Shown in pieces: positions 39,923 through 46,982 of a stretch of 55,546 nucleotides of DNA. The DNA is from an uncultured Prevotella sp. (lineage in GTDB: Bacteria > Bacteroidota > Bacteroidia > Bacteroidales > Bacteroidaceae): contig CAMUYR010000020.1 of NCBI GenBank assembly GCA_947164965.1, positions 1 through 55,546 of the forward strand, written 5' to 3'. The position numbers were made by a program, and so were the translations under genes. Numbering within the stretch: the stretch's first letter is position 1; each line of letters begins with the position of its first letter. The notes beneath the pieces were generated by a model. The model was not told the origin of the DNA. It searched no databases and saw only the letters and a program-made list of their open reading frames with translations.

Positions 39923-39954
39923 CTGTTAGACGTAAGAACGATGCGAAAAGTTGC
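39923..39954 (-). promoter_or_regulatory. candidate ECF-sigma promoter of the second yccF
   Basis: On the minus strand GCAACTTTT and CGTCTAACAG again place AAC and CGTC 17 nt apart. The element overlaps the last codons and stop of the DUF1294 gene: the -10-like box contains its TAA. Confidence 0.55.
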
Positions 39955-40213
39955 AGATAAAATAAATAAGTGCTATCTGTGCCAAGAGAATCAGGGGAAG
40001 TCCATACTTGAACTTTTTGTGCATCGTCTTATGATGCCAAACCTTCATGCCAAGCAAAGCCCCGATGCTACCGCCGAAAACAGCAAGTATCAGCAAAGTT
40101 GCTTCCGATATGCGCCAGCTGCCTTGCTTAGCCTTCCACTTATCAATGCCATAGACCAGGAAGGTCACGACATTGATGAATATAAGATAATATAACAGAG
40201 CATTTGCCATCAC
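39926..40213 (-). CDS. DUF1294 membrane protein
   Basis: A 95-residue protein with about three helices and the family motif YGIDKWKAKQGSWRISEATL (residues about 21-40), followed by GGSIGALLGMKVWHHKT. Function unknown. Its start overlaps the preceding small ORF's stop. The 3' end doubles as the promoter of the broken yccF. Confidence 0.88.
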   Translation of the reverse strand: MMANALLYYLIFINVVTFLVYGIDKWKAKQGSWRISEATLLILAVFGGSIGALLGMKVWHHKTMHKKFKYGLPLILLAQIALIYFICNFSHRSYV

Positions 40214-40455
40214 TATTTTTCTTTTTGTAAAATCTCACATAGTTTATCCTCTCTGATGACTTTGGGAGTTGCCTTTCCTGCCAAGACCAGAACTTTCTTG
40301 CCATTGCGGTAGATGTGAAGCTGGCGAGAACGGACAACTGCAGTCAGTTCTGGATCATCCTGCATAGCTATCCAAAGAGAATGATAGATACCATTTTCTT
40401 CAAACAGCTTTTTCTGCAGGTGCGAACACATGTTTGTCGTGTCGATAGTTATCAT
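40213..40455 (-). CDS. small protein of unknown function
   Basis: An 80-residue protein starting MITIDTTNMCSHLQKKLFEE at 40455, 4 nt after the Sel1 gene stop, chosen over an ATG at 40479 that lies inside the Sel1 gene. It ends in a basic TPKVIREDKLCEILQKEK tail and overlaps the DUF1294 start. No family recognised. Its place in a tight minus-strand run makes it likely real. Confidence 0.65.
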   Translation of the reverse strand: MITIDTTNMCSHLQKKLFEENGIYHSLWIAMQDDPELTAVVRSRQLHIYRNGKKVLVLAGKATPKVIREDKLCEILQKEK

Positions 40456-40459
40456 ACTT

Positions 40460-41104
40460 TCAATACCATTTATAACCATGTTCCTTACAATAGTCTATTG
40501 CGGGCTGATAGCCTTGGAAGGTGGCCTTGTGAATCCACTTCAAGCCCTTGCGCTCGTCCTGTGGAACACCAGTTCCAGTCATCAGAAACCAGCCTGTGGC
40601 GAACTGTGCCTGGGCATCGCCACCATTGGCCGCCAACTCATACCAGAAGACACACTCCGACAGGTCTTTCTCTACACCGTCGCCATTCCAAAAAGCTGCA
40701 CCGCAGTTCTTCTGACTCTGCACATGGCCTTGGAAGGCTGCCTCCCTGTACCAAAGGAAAGCTTTATGATGATCTTGTTCGACACCGTCACCAAGGTAGT
40801 AAGCATTAGCCACGTTCACCTGCGACTGCATGTCACCCTTGTCAGCGGCTTTCATGTACCATTCGAAGGCCTTTACTGCATCCTGCTCCACGCCCTTGCC
40901 GTGATAGTAGCACTCACCAACATTGAAGCAGCCATAGACATCGCCCAATTCCGCAGCCTTCATATACCACTCAAACGCCAGTTCAAGGCTGACCTTTACG
41001 CCAGTGCCACGCTCGTAGCAGACCCCAAGGTTGTTCATCGCCTTGGTGTCGCCCTCGTAAGCCTTCTCACGATACGAGTCTGCCTTGTTACGTTCTTTTG
41101 GCAT
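40460..41104 (-). CDS. Sel1-repeat (TPR-like) protein
   Basis: About 214 residues, made almost wholly of five Sel1 repeats of 36 residues, each ending AFEWYMKAAxxGD or similar (LAFEWYMKAAELGDVYGCFN, AFEWYMKAADKGDMQSQVNV, AFLWYREAAFQGHVQSQKNC). No signal peptide. A protein-interaction scaffold is expected. Start at 41104 (MPKERNKADSY) is chosen because the minus-strand -7 element TAATTTTGC at 41127-41135 excludes the longer frame. Confidence 0.88.
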   Translation of the reverse strand: MPKERNKADSYREKAYEGDTKAMNNLGVCYERGTGVKVSLELAFEWYMKAAELGDVYGCFNVGECYYHGKGVEQDAVKAFEWYMKAADKGDMQSQVNVANAYYLGDGVEQDHHKAFLWYREAAFQGHVQSQKNCGAAFWNGDGVEKDLSECVFWYELAANGGDAQAQFATGWFLMTGTGVPQDERKGLKWIHKATFQGYQPAIDYCKEHGYKWY

Positions 41105-41126
41105 GGCTATTCTCCTAAATAATGTT

Positions 41127-41175
41127 GCAAAATTAGTCATTTCTGATAAATTCTGAGGATTAATGAGTAATTTTG
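41127..41175. promoter_or_regulatory. divergent promoters of Sel1 gene and umuD
   Basis: TAATTTTGC on the minus strand (41127-41135) serves the Sel1 gene and TAATTTTG on the + strand (41168-41175) serves umuD. No obvious SOS operator palindrome was seen. Confidence 0.55.
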
Positions 41176-41207
41176 TGGCTGAATTTGTGAATTATTAGGA
41201 TTTATAG

Positions 41208-41648
41208 ATGGGTAACATCAAGATAGTGAGAGGTGTGTTCGACACCAAGCTGGAGTTGGAACATGCGGGTGTAGCAGCAGGATTCCCTAGTCCGGCTGAC
41301 GAGTACCGGCATGAGACGCTGGACTTCAACCGTGACTATATCAAACATCCTGAAGCATCCTTCTATGGTGATGTTGAAGGTGATTCAATGAAAGACGCTG
41401 GCATCTTTGATGGCGACCGTGTGATTATTGACAGGGCTGTAGAGCCACGCGATGGTTCAATCGTCGTAGCATGGTGGGGAGGCGAAGGCTTCACAATGAA
41501 GTTCCTCGATCTGACGCATCGGAAGGACGGCTACATCGAACTGCGCCCTGCCAACCCTGATTATCCCGTGTTCAAGGTCAATGATCCTGAGAACTTCCAG
41601 ATTTGGGGCACGGTGATTCACCTGATTCGAACATTTGAAAAACTGTAG
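41208..41648 (+). CDS. umuD: UmuD-like S24 peptidase
   Basis: A 146-residue self-cleaving translesion polymerase subunit. The catalytic Ser (VEGDSMKDAGIFDGDRVI, about residues 60-77) and Lys (GEGFTMKFLD, about 104) and a cleavage-site-like VAAGFPSPA (about 23-31) are intact. It normally pairs with UmuC, but the umuC gene 5 nt downstream is truncated, so UmuD here lacks its local partner. Confidence 0.92.
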   Translation: MGNIKIVRGVFDTKLELEHAGVAAGFPSPADEYRHETLDFNRDYIKHPEASFYGDVEGDSMKDAGIFDGDRVIIDRAVEPRDGSIVVAWWGGEGFTMKFLDLTHRKDGYIELRPANPDYPVFKVNDPENFQIWGTVIHLIRTFEKL

Positions 41649-41653
41649 AAACT

Positions 41654-41899
41654 ATGTATGGTATAGCTGACTTGGACAATTTCTACTGTTCGTGCGAGAA
41701 GGTTTTCCGGCCAGATTTGGAGGGAAAGCCAATCGTAGTTCTGTCGAACAACGACGGTTGCATAGTGGCGCGTAGCAATGAGGCCAAAAAGATGGGCATC
41801 AAGGAAGGTACACCGTATTTCCAACTCGCGCAACATTTCCCCGGACAGAAGATTGCCGTCTTCTCCTCAAACTATGAACTGTATGGTGAGTTGACTGGT
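41654..41899 (+). pseudogene. umuC: umuC, N-terminal fragment
   Basis: About 82 codons of a Y-family polymerase are intact (MYGIADLDNFYCSCEKVF, VVLSNNDGCIVARSNEAK, FSSNYELYGEL), including the first metal-binding Asp. At about 41899 the sequence changes to the antisense of a HAD-hydrolase gene. The remaining roughly 340 residues, including the second catalytic block, are missing. Confidence 0.85.
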
Positions 41900-41968
41900 C
41901 GTGACCATGTTCCGTCTGGTGTCGCCCAGCGTCCCGTCAAAATCGAATATAATCAGTTTTATGCTCAT
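41891..41968 (-). pseudogene. HAD-family hydrolase, N-terminal fragment
   Basis: Starting at ATG 41968, 26 codons read MSIKLIIFDFDGTLGDTR and onward, with the HAD motif I DFDGT, as in phosphoglycolate phosphatase-like proteins. The body is missing: the sequence runs into antisense umuC. It lies 5 nt after the PPOX gene, with which it was probably co-transcribed. Confidence 0.7.
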
Positions 41969-41973
41969 GTTTC

Positions 41974-42489
41974 TTATTCCATTCGTCCCCATTTCATTTC
42001 CTCACCATCTTTGTCATACTGCTTGCGTTTGCCAACGGGAGGTTCTGTCAGGGTGATGCGAACTACTGCTGTACGGTCAAGGCTGCGGGCAATAGCGTCA
42101 TCGAAAGCGTCCATGTGGTGAGGGAGGAAACGCTGGCAGATGGCTCTCAATGCCGTAATCTTCTCTTCACGGTCTGTCACAATCTCTGCCTTACCGATGG
42201 CAGTTGCCGATCGGTACTGTAGCGTAAAGCTCCCATCTTTGGGGCCTACCGTAGGGGCACATTTGGTAACAGCCGACAAGAATACTGTGGGACAGTGTGC
42301 AATGCAATCAAGTTTATCACCCTCCAAGGCACAATGGAAATAAAACGTTCTTTCGTCTGTACGCGCCAGTGACAAGGGTAATCCGTATGGACTCCCATCA
42401 GGTCGTGTCATGCTGACCGTCACGTATGGAGCCTTATCCAACACCTCCAATGCGAAGGCGGCATCCATCTCTCTGCTTGCTTTTCTCAT
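41974..42489 (-). CDS. pyridoxamine 5'-phosphate oxidase-like flavin protein (NimA-like)
   Basis: A 171-residue FMN-binding split-barrel protein. It shows YVTVSMTRPDGSPYGLPLSL (about 22-41), FYFHCALEGDKLDCI and SATAIGKAEIVTDREEK, as in Nim nitroimidazole-resistance-type proteins and their wider family. The substrate is not defined. It overlaps the preceding GNAT gene by 4 nt. Confidence 0.85.
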   Translation of the reverse strand: MRKASREMDAAFALEVLDKAPYVTVSMTRPDGSPYGLPLSLARTDERTFYFHCALEGDKLDCIAHCPTVFLSAVTKCAPTVGPKDGSFTLQYRSATAIGKAEIVTDREEKITALRAICQRFLPHHMDAFDDAIARSLDRTAVVRITLTEPPVGKRKQYDKDGEEMKWGRME

Positions 42490-43040
42490 ATTTCTTTCAT
42501 TCTCTTTTCAAACTTGAACAGTCCATCCTCCTGATCACGCTCGGCTCTGCCGCTTGGCTTGTCCAAGAACTGCTCAGGCATGTGCGGGTCTGGATGATGC
42601 TCATTGAAGAACTCGACGGCATGGAATCCTAAGCGGTTGATGTAGAAGTGGATATTACGACGATCGAAGTACGGGGTGCAGGTTTCCCATATCTCTATTT
42701 CGGGATGCAGTGCTTCGATAGCTTTCCAAATCGTCTGTCCGATACCCTTACTCTGCACGCCTACCTTCACATAAAGGAATGCCAATTCGCCGTGATGCTT
42801 AGCGGCATCGATGGCAATGATAGTACCGCCCACACGCTGGCCGTCAGTATCGATAGCCTCGTAGGCTTCTGCGCCTTCAACCTCTAAAGACTGATAGAAG
42901 TCCTTGTCGGGCAGAACTTGCCACTGATTGTCGTCTTTATAATACGACTGAAAGCCATACTGGAATGCCTCCTGCATTTCTTCTTTGAAAGCAATGGTCC
43001 GAGCCTCCCTAAGTGGTAATAACTGTAACTCTGTTTTCAT
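42486..43040 (-). CDS. GNAT family N-acetyltransferase
   Basis: A 184-residue acetyltransferase with the acetyl-CoA-binding motif VQSKGIGQTIWKAIEAL (about 104-120) and the later NIHFYINRLGFHAVEFF (about 138-154). Acceptor unknown. It overlaps the PPOX gene start by 4 nt. Confidence 0.87.
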   Translation of the reverse strand: MKTELQLLPLREARTIAFKEEMQEAFQYGFQSYYKDDNQWQVLPDKDFYQSLEVEGAEAYEAIDTDGQRVGGTIIAIDAAKHHGELAFLYVKVGVQSKGIGQTIWKAIEALHPEIEIWETCTPYFDRRNIHFYINRLGFHAVEFFNEHHPDPHMPEQFLDKPSGRAERDQEDGLFKFEKRMKEI

Positions 43041-43129
43041 ACACTCAGATAAAACTACAGATTAACCCCAAGATAGCCAAGCCGCCTTGCTTCAGGATGA
43101 TGATACTTCATAGCGCTGCGATTTACAAA

Positions 43130-43384
43130 TTATTGATACTTCCAAAAATCATACTTCTTGCGAAACTCTTCCTGTTTCTCGGGTGGCAACGACTTAAAGT
43201 AGCCTCGCCAACTGGGACAGAAGTTGATTTGCCCGCTCGACCTATGGTCGCTTGCCAGAGCAAGAACGCCAGAAACGTCCGATTAATGACTTCGGATGGT
43301 GCCCTCCACGATGTTATCAACATCGCGGACTCCTCCCTTGTCATACGCAGCACGTAGCTTGCAGTTCTCACATGGGTACTTCAT
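43130..43384 (-). pseudogene. small Cys-containing protein gene, disrupted
   Basis: It starts MKYPCENCKLRAAYDKGG (CxxC) at 43384 and ends NFCPSWRGYFKSLPPEKQ ... FWKYQ at 43130. Between them the frame hits TAA, and a GRFWR-like stretch is found only in another frame, so at least two indels separate the two conserved ends. The parent seems a small zinc-ribbon-like protein of about 60-85 residues. Confidence 0.55.
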
Positions 43385-43402
43385 AATTCTATCGTTTTAT
43401 TG

Positions 43403-43870
43403 TTAGTCTTCCACTTCGCAATGCAGAAATCCCATTTCCTTGGCTTTTTCCTCATTCATCAGGAAGTAGATGGCCTCGCCCTCGTTGCAGAGTTCACCCT
43501 TCGAATTGGTGATCTCCGCACTGATATAGGCAAGGTTTCTCACCTGTTTTGTCACTTTGGCCCGTATGGTCAATTCTGGCTCCGTTGTCGGAACTGCCTT
43601 GCGGAACTTCACATTCAGCTGAACGGTGTAGCCGCTGGTCTGAAGTTTGCGGGTGACAACCCAACCGCATACTTCATCAATCAGCGTACTCAGAATGCCT
43701 CCGTGCATGGTATCTACCCATCCCTGATAATTATGTTCGGGATGCCAGGTACTTACGATATAGTCACCATCCTCATAGAACTCCATGTGAAGTCCGATGG
43801 GATTGTCAGGACTGCAACCGAAACAGTTATATCCCTCATGGTTGCGCCAAGGATTTATAATCTTTTTCAT
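43403..43870 (-). CDS. PaaI-type hotdog thioesterase
   Basis: A 155-residue hotdog-fold thioesterase. It has NCFGCSPDNPIGLHMEFYED (15-34), the active-site segment GWVDTMHGGILSTLIDEVCG (about 50-69) and VQLNVKFRKAVP. Acyl-CoA substrate unknown. Its ATG overlaps the stop of a small upstream frame. Confidence 0.88.
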   Translation of the reverse strand: MKKIINPWRNHEGYNCFGCSPDNPIGLHMEFYEDGDYIVSTWHPEHNYQGWVDTMHGGILSTLIDEVCGWVVTRKLQTSGYTVQLNVKFRKAVPTTEPELTIRAKVTKQVRNLAYISAEITNSKGELCNEGEAIYFLMNEEKAKEMGFLHCEVED

Positions 43871-43989
43871 TTTTGCTTCTTCAAATAATCAAATAAGTTA
43901 ATGGTTCCAGCATCCTCTTCGACATTAAGGTTCGGAACTCTCTCAACCATTCTTGTTGCGCCACTTGTCTTATTGACATAGAAATGCAC
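43867..43989 (-). CDS. possible 40-residue small protein or gene tail
   Basis: The frame VHFYVNKTSGATRMVERV ... NVEEDAGTINLFDYLKKQK ends in TGA overlapping the thioesterase ATG (ATGA), which supports translation. The only start seen is GTG at 43989. The frame is the same as that of carbonic anhydrase and opens just after its stop. It could be a real small ORF or a remnant tail. Confidence 0.35.
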   Translation of the reverse strand: MHFYVNKTSGATRMVERVPNLNVEEDAGTINLFDYLKKQK

Positions 43990-44013
43990 ATATGAATATA
44001 AAGGCGATGTACT

Positions 44014-44556
44014 TCATTGGATTTCTTCTAATGCTCCTGTCTCTGAATCAATGATAAAACCACGAACCGTTATATCTTTCGGCACAAGAGGATGGGTCTT
44101 GATAGTCTCAACAGTCTTGCGAACAGATGTTGGAGTGTCCTTGAAGCCCTCTAACCATTGGTCGAGGTCAATGCCACACTTACGGATGGTGTCAAGCGTT
44201 TCATCCGTCACACCACGGGCAATCATCTCGTGATGGAAGTGGTCGTAACTCATGTGGCAGGCTCCGCAATGCGAGTGCGCGACCACCATAATCTCCTGTA
44301 CGCCCAGTTCATAAATGGCCACTATCAGGCTACGCATGGCTGAGTCGAAAGCCGAAATAACCAAACCTCCAGCGTTCTTGATAATCTTAGCATCACCATT
44401 CTTCAGACCGAGCGCCGCAGGGAGCAGTTCGGTTAATCGGGTGTCCATACAAGACAGTACCGCCAGTTTCTTGTCGGGATACTTGTCGGTCAGATACTTC
44501 TCGTAGCCTTTTTGCTCTACGAAACTCTTATTGAAGTCAATAATCTGGTCTATCAT
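44014..44556 (-). CDS. beta-carbonic anhydrase
   Basis: A 180-residue zinc enzyme interconverting CO2 and bicarbonate. The zinc site and catalytic dyad are present: SCMDTRL (about 35-41), the His-x2-Cys in HSHCGACH (about 95-102), and IIKNAGGLVI. Start at 44556 (MIDQIIDFNKSF) is preferred over 44601 because the family begins there and the longer N-terminus is promoter-like sequence. Confidence 0.92.
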   Translation of the reverse strand: MIDQIIDFNKSFVEQKGYEKYLTDKYPDKKLAVLSCMDTRLTELLPAALGLKNGDAKIIKNAGGLVISAFDSAMRSLIVAIYELGVQEIMVVAHSHCGACHMSYDHFHHEMIARGVTDETLDTIRKCGIDLDQWLEGFKDTPTSVRKTVETIKTHPLVPKDITVRGFIIDSETGALEEIQ

Positions 44557-44612
44557 ATCACAAAACACATTAAATTTGCGTGTAAAGTTACGAAAAATCA
44601 ATGAATAAGTGC

Positions 44613-44620
44613 TACCTTTG
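44613..44620 (+). promoter_or_regulatory. -7 element of the thioesterase-FKBP-uxaA run
   Basis: TACCTTTG on the + strand, 29 nt before the ATG at 44650. Confidence 0.6.
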
Positions 44621-44649
44621 TAGCCAATTATTACGATACTTTAAGAAGA

Positions 44650-45024
44650 ATGATAGAAATTGGTCTTAAACATACAAGTGAATTGACGGTTACTGATACC
44701 GTTACCGCTATTAAGATGGGGTCTGGTGACATGCCTGTACTGGCTACTCCTGCCATGATGGCATTGATGGAGAATGCTGCCATGCTTGCTGTCGATGATG
44801 AATTGCCTGAAGGTTGCACTACCGTTGGCGGTCATATCGAATCTTCACATCTGAAGCCTTCAAAGATTGGAGATAGAGTATCTGCTACAGCTGAGGTGAC
44901 CAAGGTTGATGGAAAGAAGATAGAGTTCAAGGTATCTGCCTATTCTGGCGATGCGCTACTTGGTGAGGGTACACACCTGCGATTCATCGTTGACAAGGAA
45001 CGTTTCATGTCAAAACTTGGTTAA
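44650..45024 (+). CDS. FlK-like hotdog thioesterase
   Basis: A 124-residue hotdog protein of the fluoroacetyl-CoA thioesterase-like family. It shows the catalytic-pocket segment VLATPAMMALMENAAM (about 30-45), Glu-containing helix, TTVGGHIESSHLKPSKIGD with His, and EFKVSAYSGDALLGEGTHLR. The natural acyl-CoA is unknown. FKBP and uxaA follow. Confidence 0.86.
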   Translation: MIEIGLKHTSELTVTDTVTAIKMGSGDMPVLATPAMMALMENAAMLAVDDELPEGCTTVGGHIESSHLKPSKIGDRVSATAEVTKVDGKKIEFKVSAYSGDALLGEGTHLRFIVDKERFMSKLG

Positions 45025-45045
45025 TATATTGCATCGAACTATAAT

Positions 45046-45444
45046 ATGGCAAAACGAGAATACATAGAGGCCAACAAGGATTGGCTGGAGGCGAAAGCCA
45101 AAGAGGAAGGCGTAAAGGCTCTATCCAAGGGTATCTATTACAAGGTACTTAGTGAAGGCAATCAGGATAGTGCAAAACCGACGGTTCGTAGTATCATCAC
45201 TGCACACTATACAGGCAAGACGATTGACGGCAAACAGTTCGACAGCAGTCGTGGCGGTGTACCTCTGGCTTGCCGACTTTGCGACCTCATCGAGGGTTGG
45301 ATTATCGCCATTCAGCAGATGCACATCGGCGACAAGTGGGAGATTTACATCCCTGCCGAAATGGGCTACGGCAAGTTCTCGCAGCCAGGCATCCCTGGTG
45401 GCTCAACGCTTATATTTGAAATAGAACTCTTAGGAATCGCATGA
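45046..45444 (+). CDS. FKBP-type peptidyl-prolyl isomerase
   Basis: A 132-residue cytoplasmic prolyl isomerase or chaperone. The FKBP core is clear: TAHYTGKTIDGKQFDSS, LIEGWIIAIQQMHIGDKWEI, then IPAEMGYGKF and PGGSTLIFEIELLGI. An internally deleted copy lies at 54208-54348. It overlaps uxaA by 4 nt. Confidence 0.92.
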   Translation: MAKREYIEANKDWLEAKAKEEGVKALSKGIYYKVLSEGNQDSAKPTVRSIITAHYTGKTIDGKQFDSSRGGVPLACRLCDLIEGWIIAIQQMHIGDKWEIYIPAEMGYGKFSQPGIPGGSTLIFEIELLGIA

Positions 45445-46964
45445 ATATGGAGAAAATGAAAGTAAATGCCTTGTTGATGAACAGCACAGACAATGTTGTC
45501 ACTACAGTTGCTGAGATCGCAAAAGGAGAGAATGTCTGCTTCATGAAAGGCAGCGAGTATGTCATTCTGAAAGCTATGGAGGATATTCCTTATTGTCATA
45601 AGGTTGCTCTGTCGGATTTGACCGTTGGCAGTGAGGTTGTCAAATATGGTGAGAGTTTGGGCAGACTCGTTTGCGACGTTGCAAAAGGCGGATGGGTGAA
45701 CGACCAGAATTTGAAGAGTGAGTTGCGCGACTACGACAGCGAACTGGCTGGAGATAACTGGCAGATGTGTGCTAATCAGTCTGCTCCCCAACAGCGGAAG
45801 ACTTTCCAGTTCTGGGGCTACCGTCGTGCAGAGGGCCGTCCTGGCATCCGTAACCATATCCTGATTCTGCCCACATGCGTCTGCGCCAGTGAGTCTTGCC
45901 GTGTAGTGGCCAGTCAGATTCGCGGAGCGGTGAACATCGTGTTCAACACGGGCTGTTCCGACGTGCAGGCCAATACCGACATGAGCCAAAAGGTGCTGAC
46001 GGGCTTTGCCTGCCATCCCAACGTCTATGGCGTGGTGATTATCGGTTTGGGTTGCGAGACCGTTCCCCATCGGAAACTAAAGGAGAAGATTGAGCGTCTG
46101 ACCAGTAAGCCTGTCGTGTCATTCGGCATCCAAGAGGAAGGCGGCACTCTGAAGACCATCGAGAAGGCCACCCGTGCTGCACGCGAAATGGCTCAGCAGG
46201 CAGGTTCGCAGCAAAAGGAACTCTTCGATGCCTCAGAACTCTATATCGGCATTGAGTGCGGTGGAAGCGATGCCACATCGGGTATCGCCAGCAATCCTTC
46301 AGTCGGTGAGATGAGCGACATCCTCATCGACATGGGTGCCACGACGGTGATGAGCGAGTCGATAGAGTGGATTGGCGGAGAACACATACTGGCCAAGCGT
46401 GCTGCTACGACGGAGATTCACAATCAGATCATTGAAGTGTGCCGTGAGTACGAGGCTCATCTCTCTGCCGCTGGACAGGATTGTCGTGCCGGACAGCCCA
46501 CACCTGGCAACAAGGCCGGTGGACTGTCCACGCTCGAAGAGAAGAGCTTGGGCTGCATCCGCAAGGGTGGAACCCGCCCCATCGTCGAAGTGCTTCAGCA
46601 GGCGGTACGTCCTTCAAGAAAAGGTGCCGTCGTGATGGACACTGCTGGTTTCGACATCGCCAGTGTCACGTCGATGGTGGCTTCTGGCTGTCAGGCCATT
46701 GTCTTCACCACAGGCAGGGGCACACCTACGGGCAATGCCATCGCGCCTGTGCTGAAAGTGACGGCCAACGAGCGTACCTACCACATGATGGAGGACAACA
46801 TGGACGTTGATCTCAGTGCCGTGTTGAGGGGCGATAAGACCATCGCGCAAATGGGTAGCGAAATTGTTGATATCGTCGCCGAAGTAGCCAGCGGCCGCAT
46901 GACCAAGGCTGAAGCATTCGGATTCTCCGACATCGCTGTGGATCACGTCTGTAGGTTTGTGTAA
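45441..46964 (+). CDS. uxaA: UxaA-family altronate dehydratase
   Basis: A 507-residue lyase with an N-terminal SAF-like domain (about 1-100) and the large UxaA core: FWGYRRAEGRPGIRNHILIL, FNTGCSDVQ, VIIGLGCETVP, GIECGGSDATSGIASNPSVG. It most likely dehydrates D-altronate to 2-keto-3-deoxygluconate, though related hydratases act on galactarate. It is linked to FKBP by a 4-nt overlap and is followed by a barrel gene after 18 nt. Confidence 0.9.
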   Translation: MNMEKMKVNALLMNSTDNVVTTVAEIAKGENVCFMKGSEYVILKAMEDIPYCHKVALSDLTVGSEVVKYGESLGRLVCDVAKGGWVNDQNLKSELRDYDSELAGDNWQMCANQSAPQQRKTFQFWGYRRAEGRPGIRNHILILPTCVCASESCRVVASQIRGAVNIVFNTGCSDVQANTDMSQKVLTGFACHPNVYGVVIIGLGCETVPHRKLKEKIERLTSKPVVSFGIQEEGGTLKTIEKATRAAREMAQQAGSQQKELFDASELYIGIECGGSDATSGIASNPSVGEMSDILIDMGATTVMSESIEWIGGEHILAKRAATTEIHNQIIEVCREYEAHLSAAGQDCRAGQPTPGNKAGGLSTLEEKSLGCIRKGGTRPIVEVLQQAVRPSRKGAVVMDTAGFDIASVTSMVASGCQAIVFTTGRGTPTGNAIAPVLKVTANERTYHMMEDNMDVDLSAVLRGDKTIAQMGSEIVDIVAEVASGRMTKAEAFGFSDIAVDHVCRFV

Positions 46965-46982
46965 ATAACAAATTGTGAAATA

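Noticed and set aside
41105..41207. LexA/SOS operator before umuD
   Set aside because: No convincing palindrome was seen between the divergent promoters.
41976..41988. CCATTCGTC at about 41978 as a further LytTR box
   Set aside because: It lies in the last codons of the PPOX gene, has no paired site and is not near a promoter.
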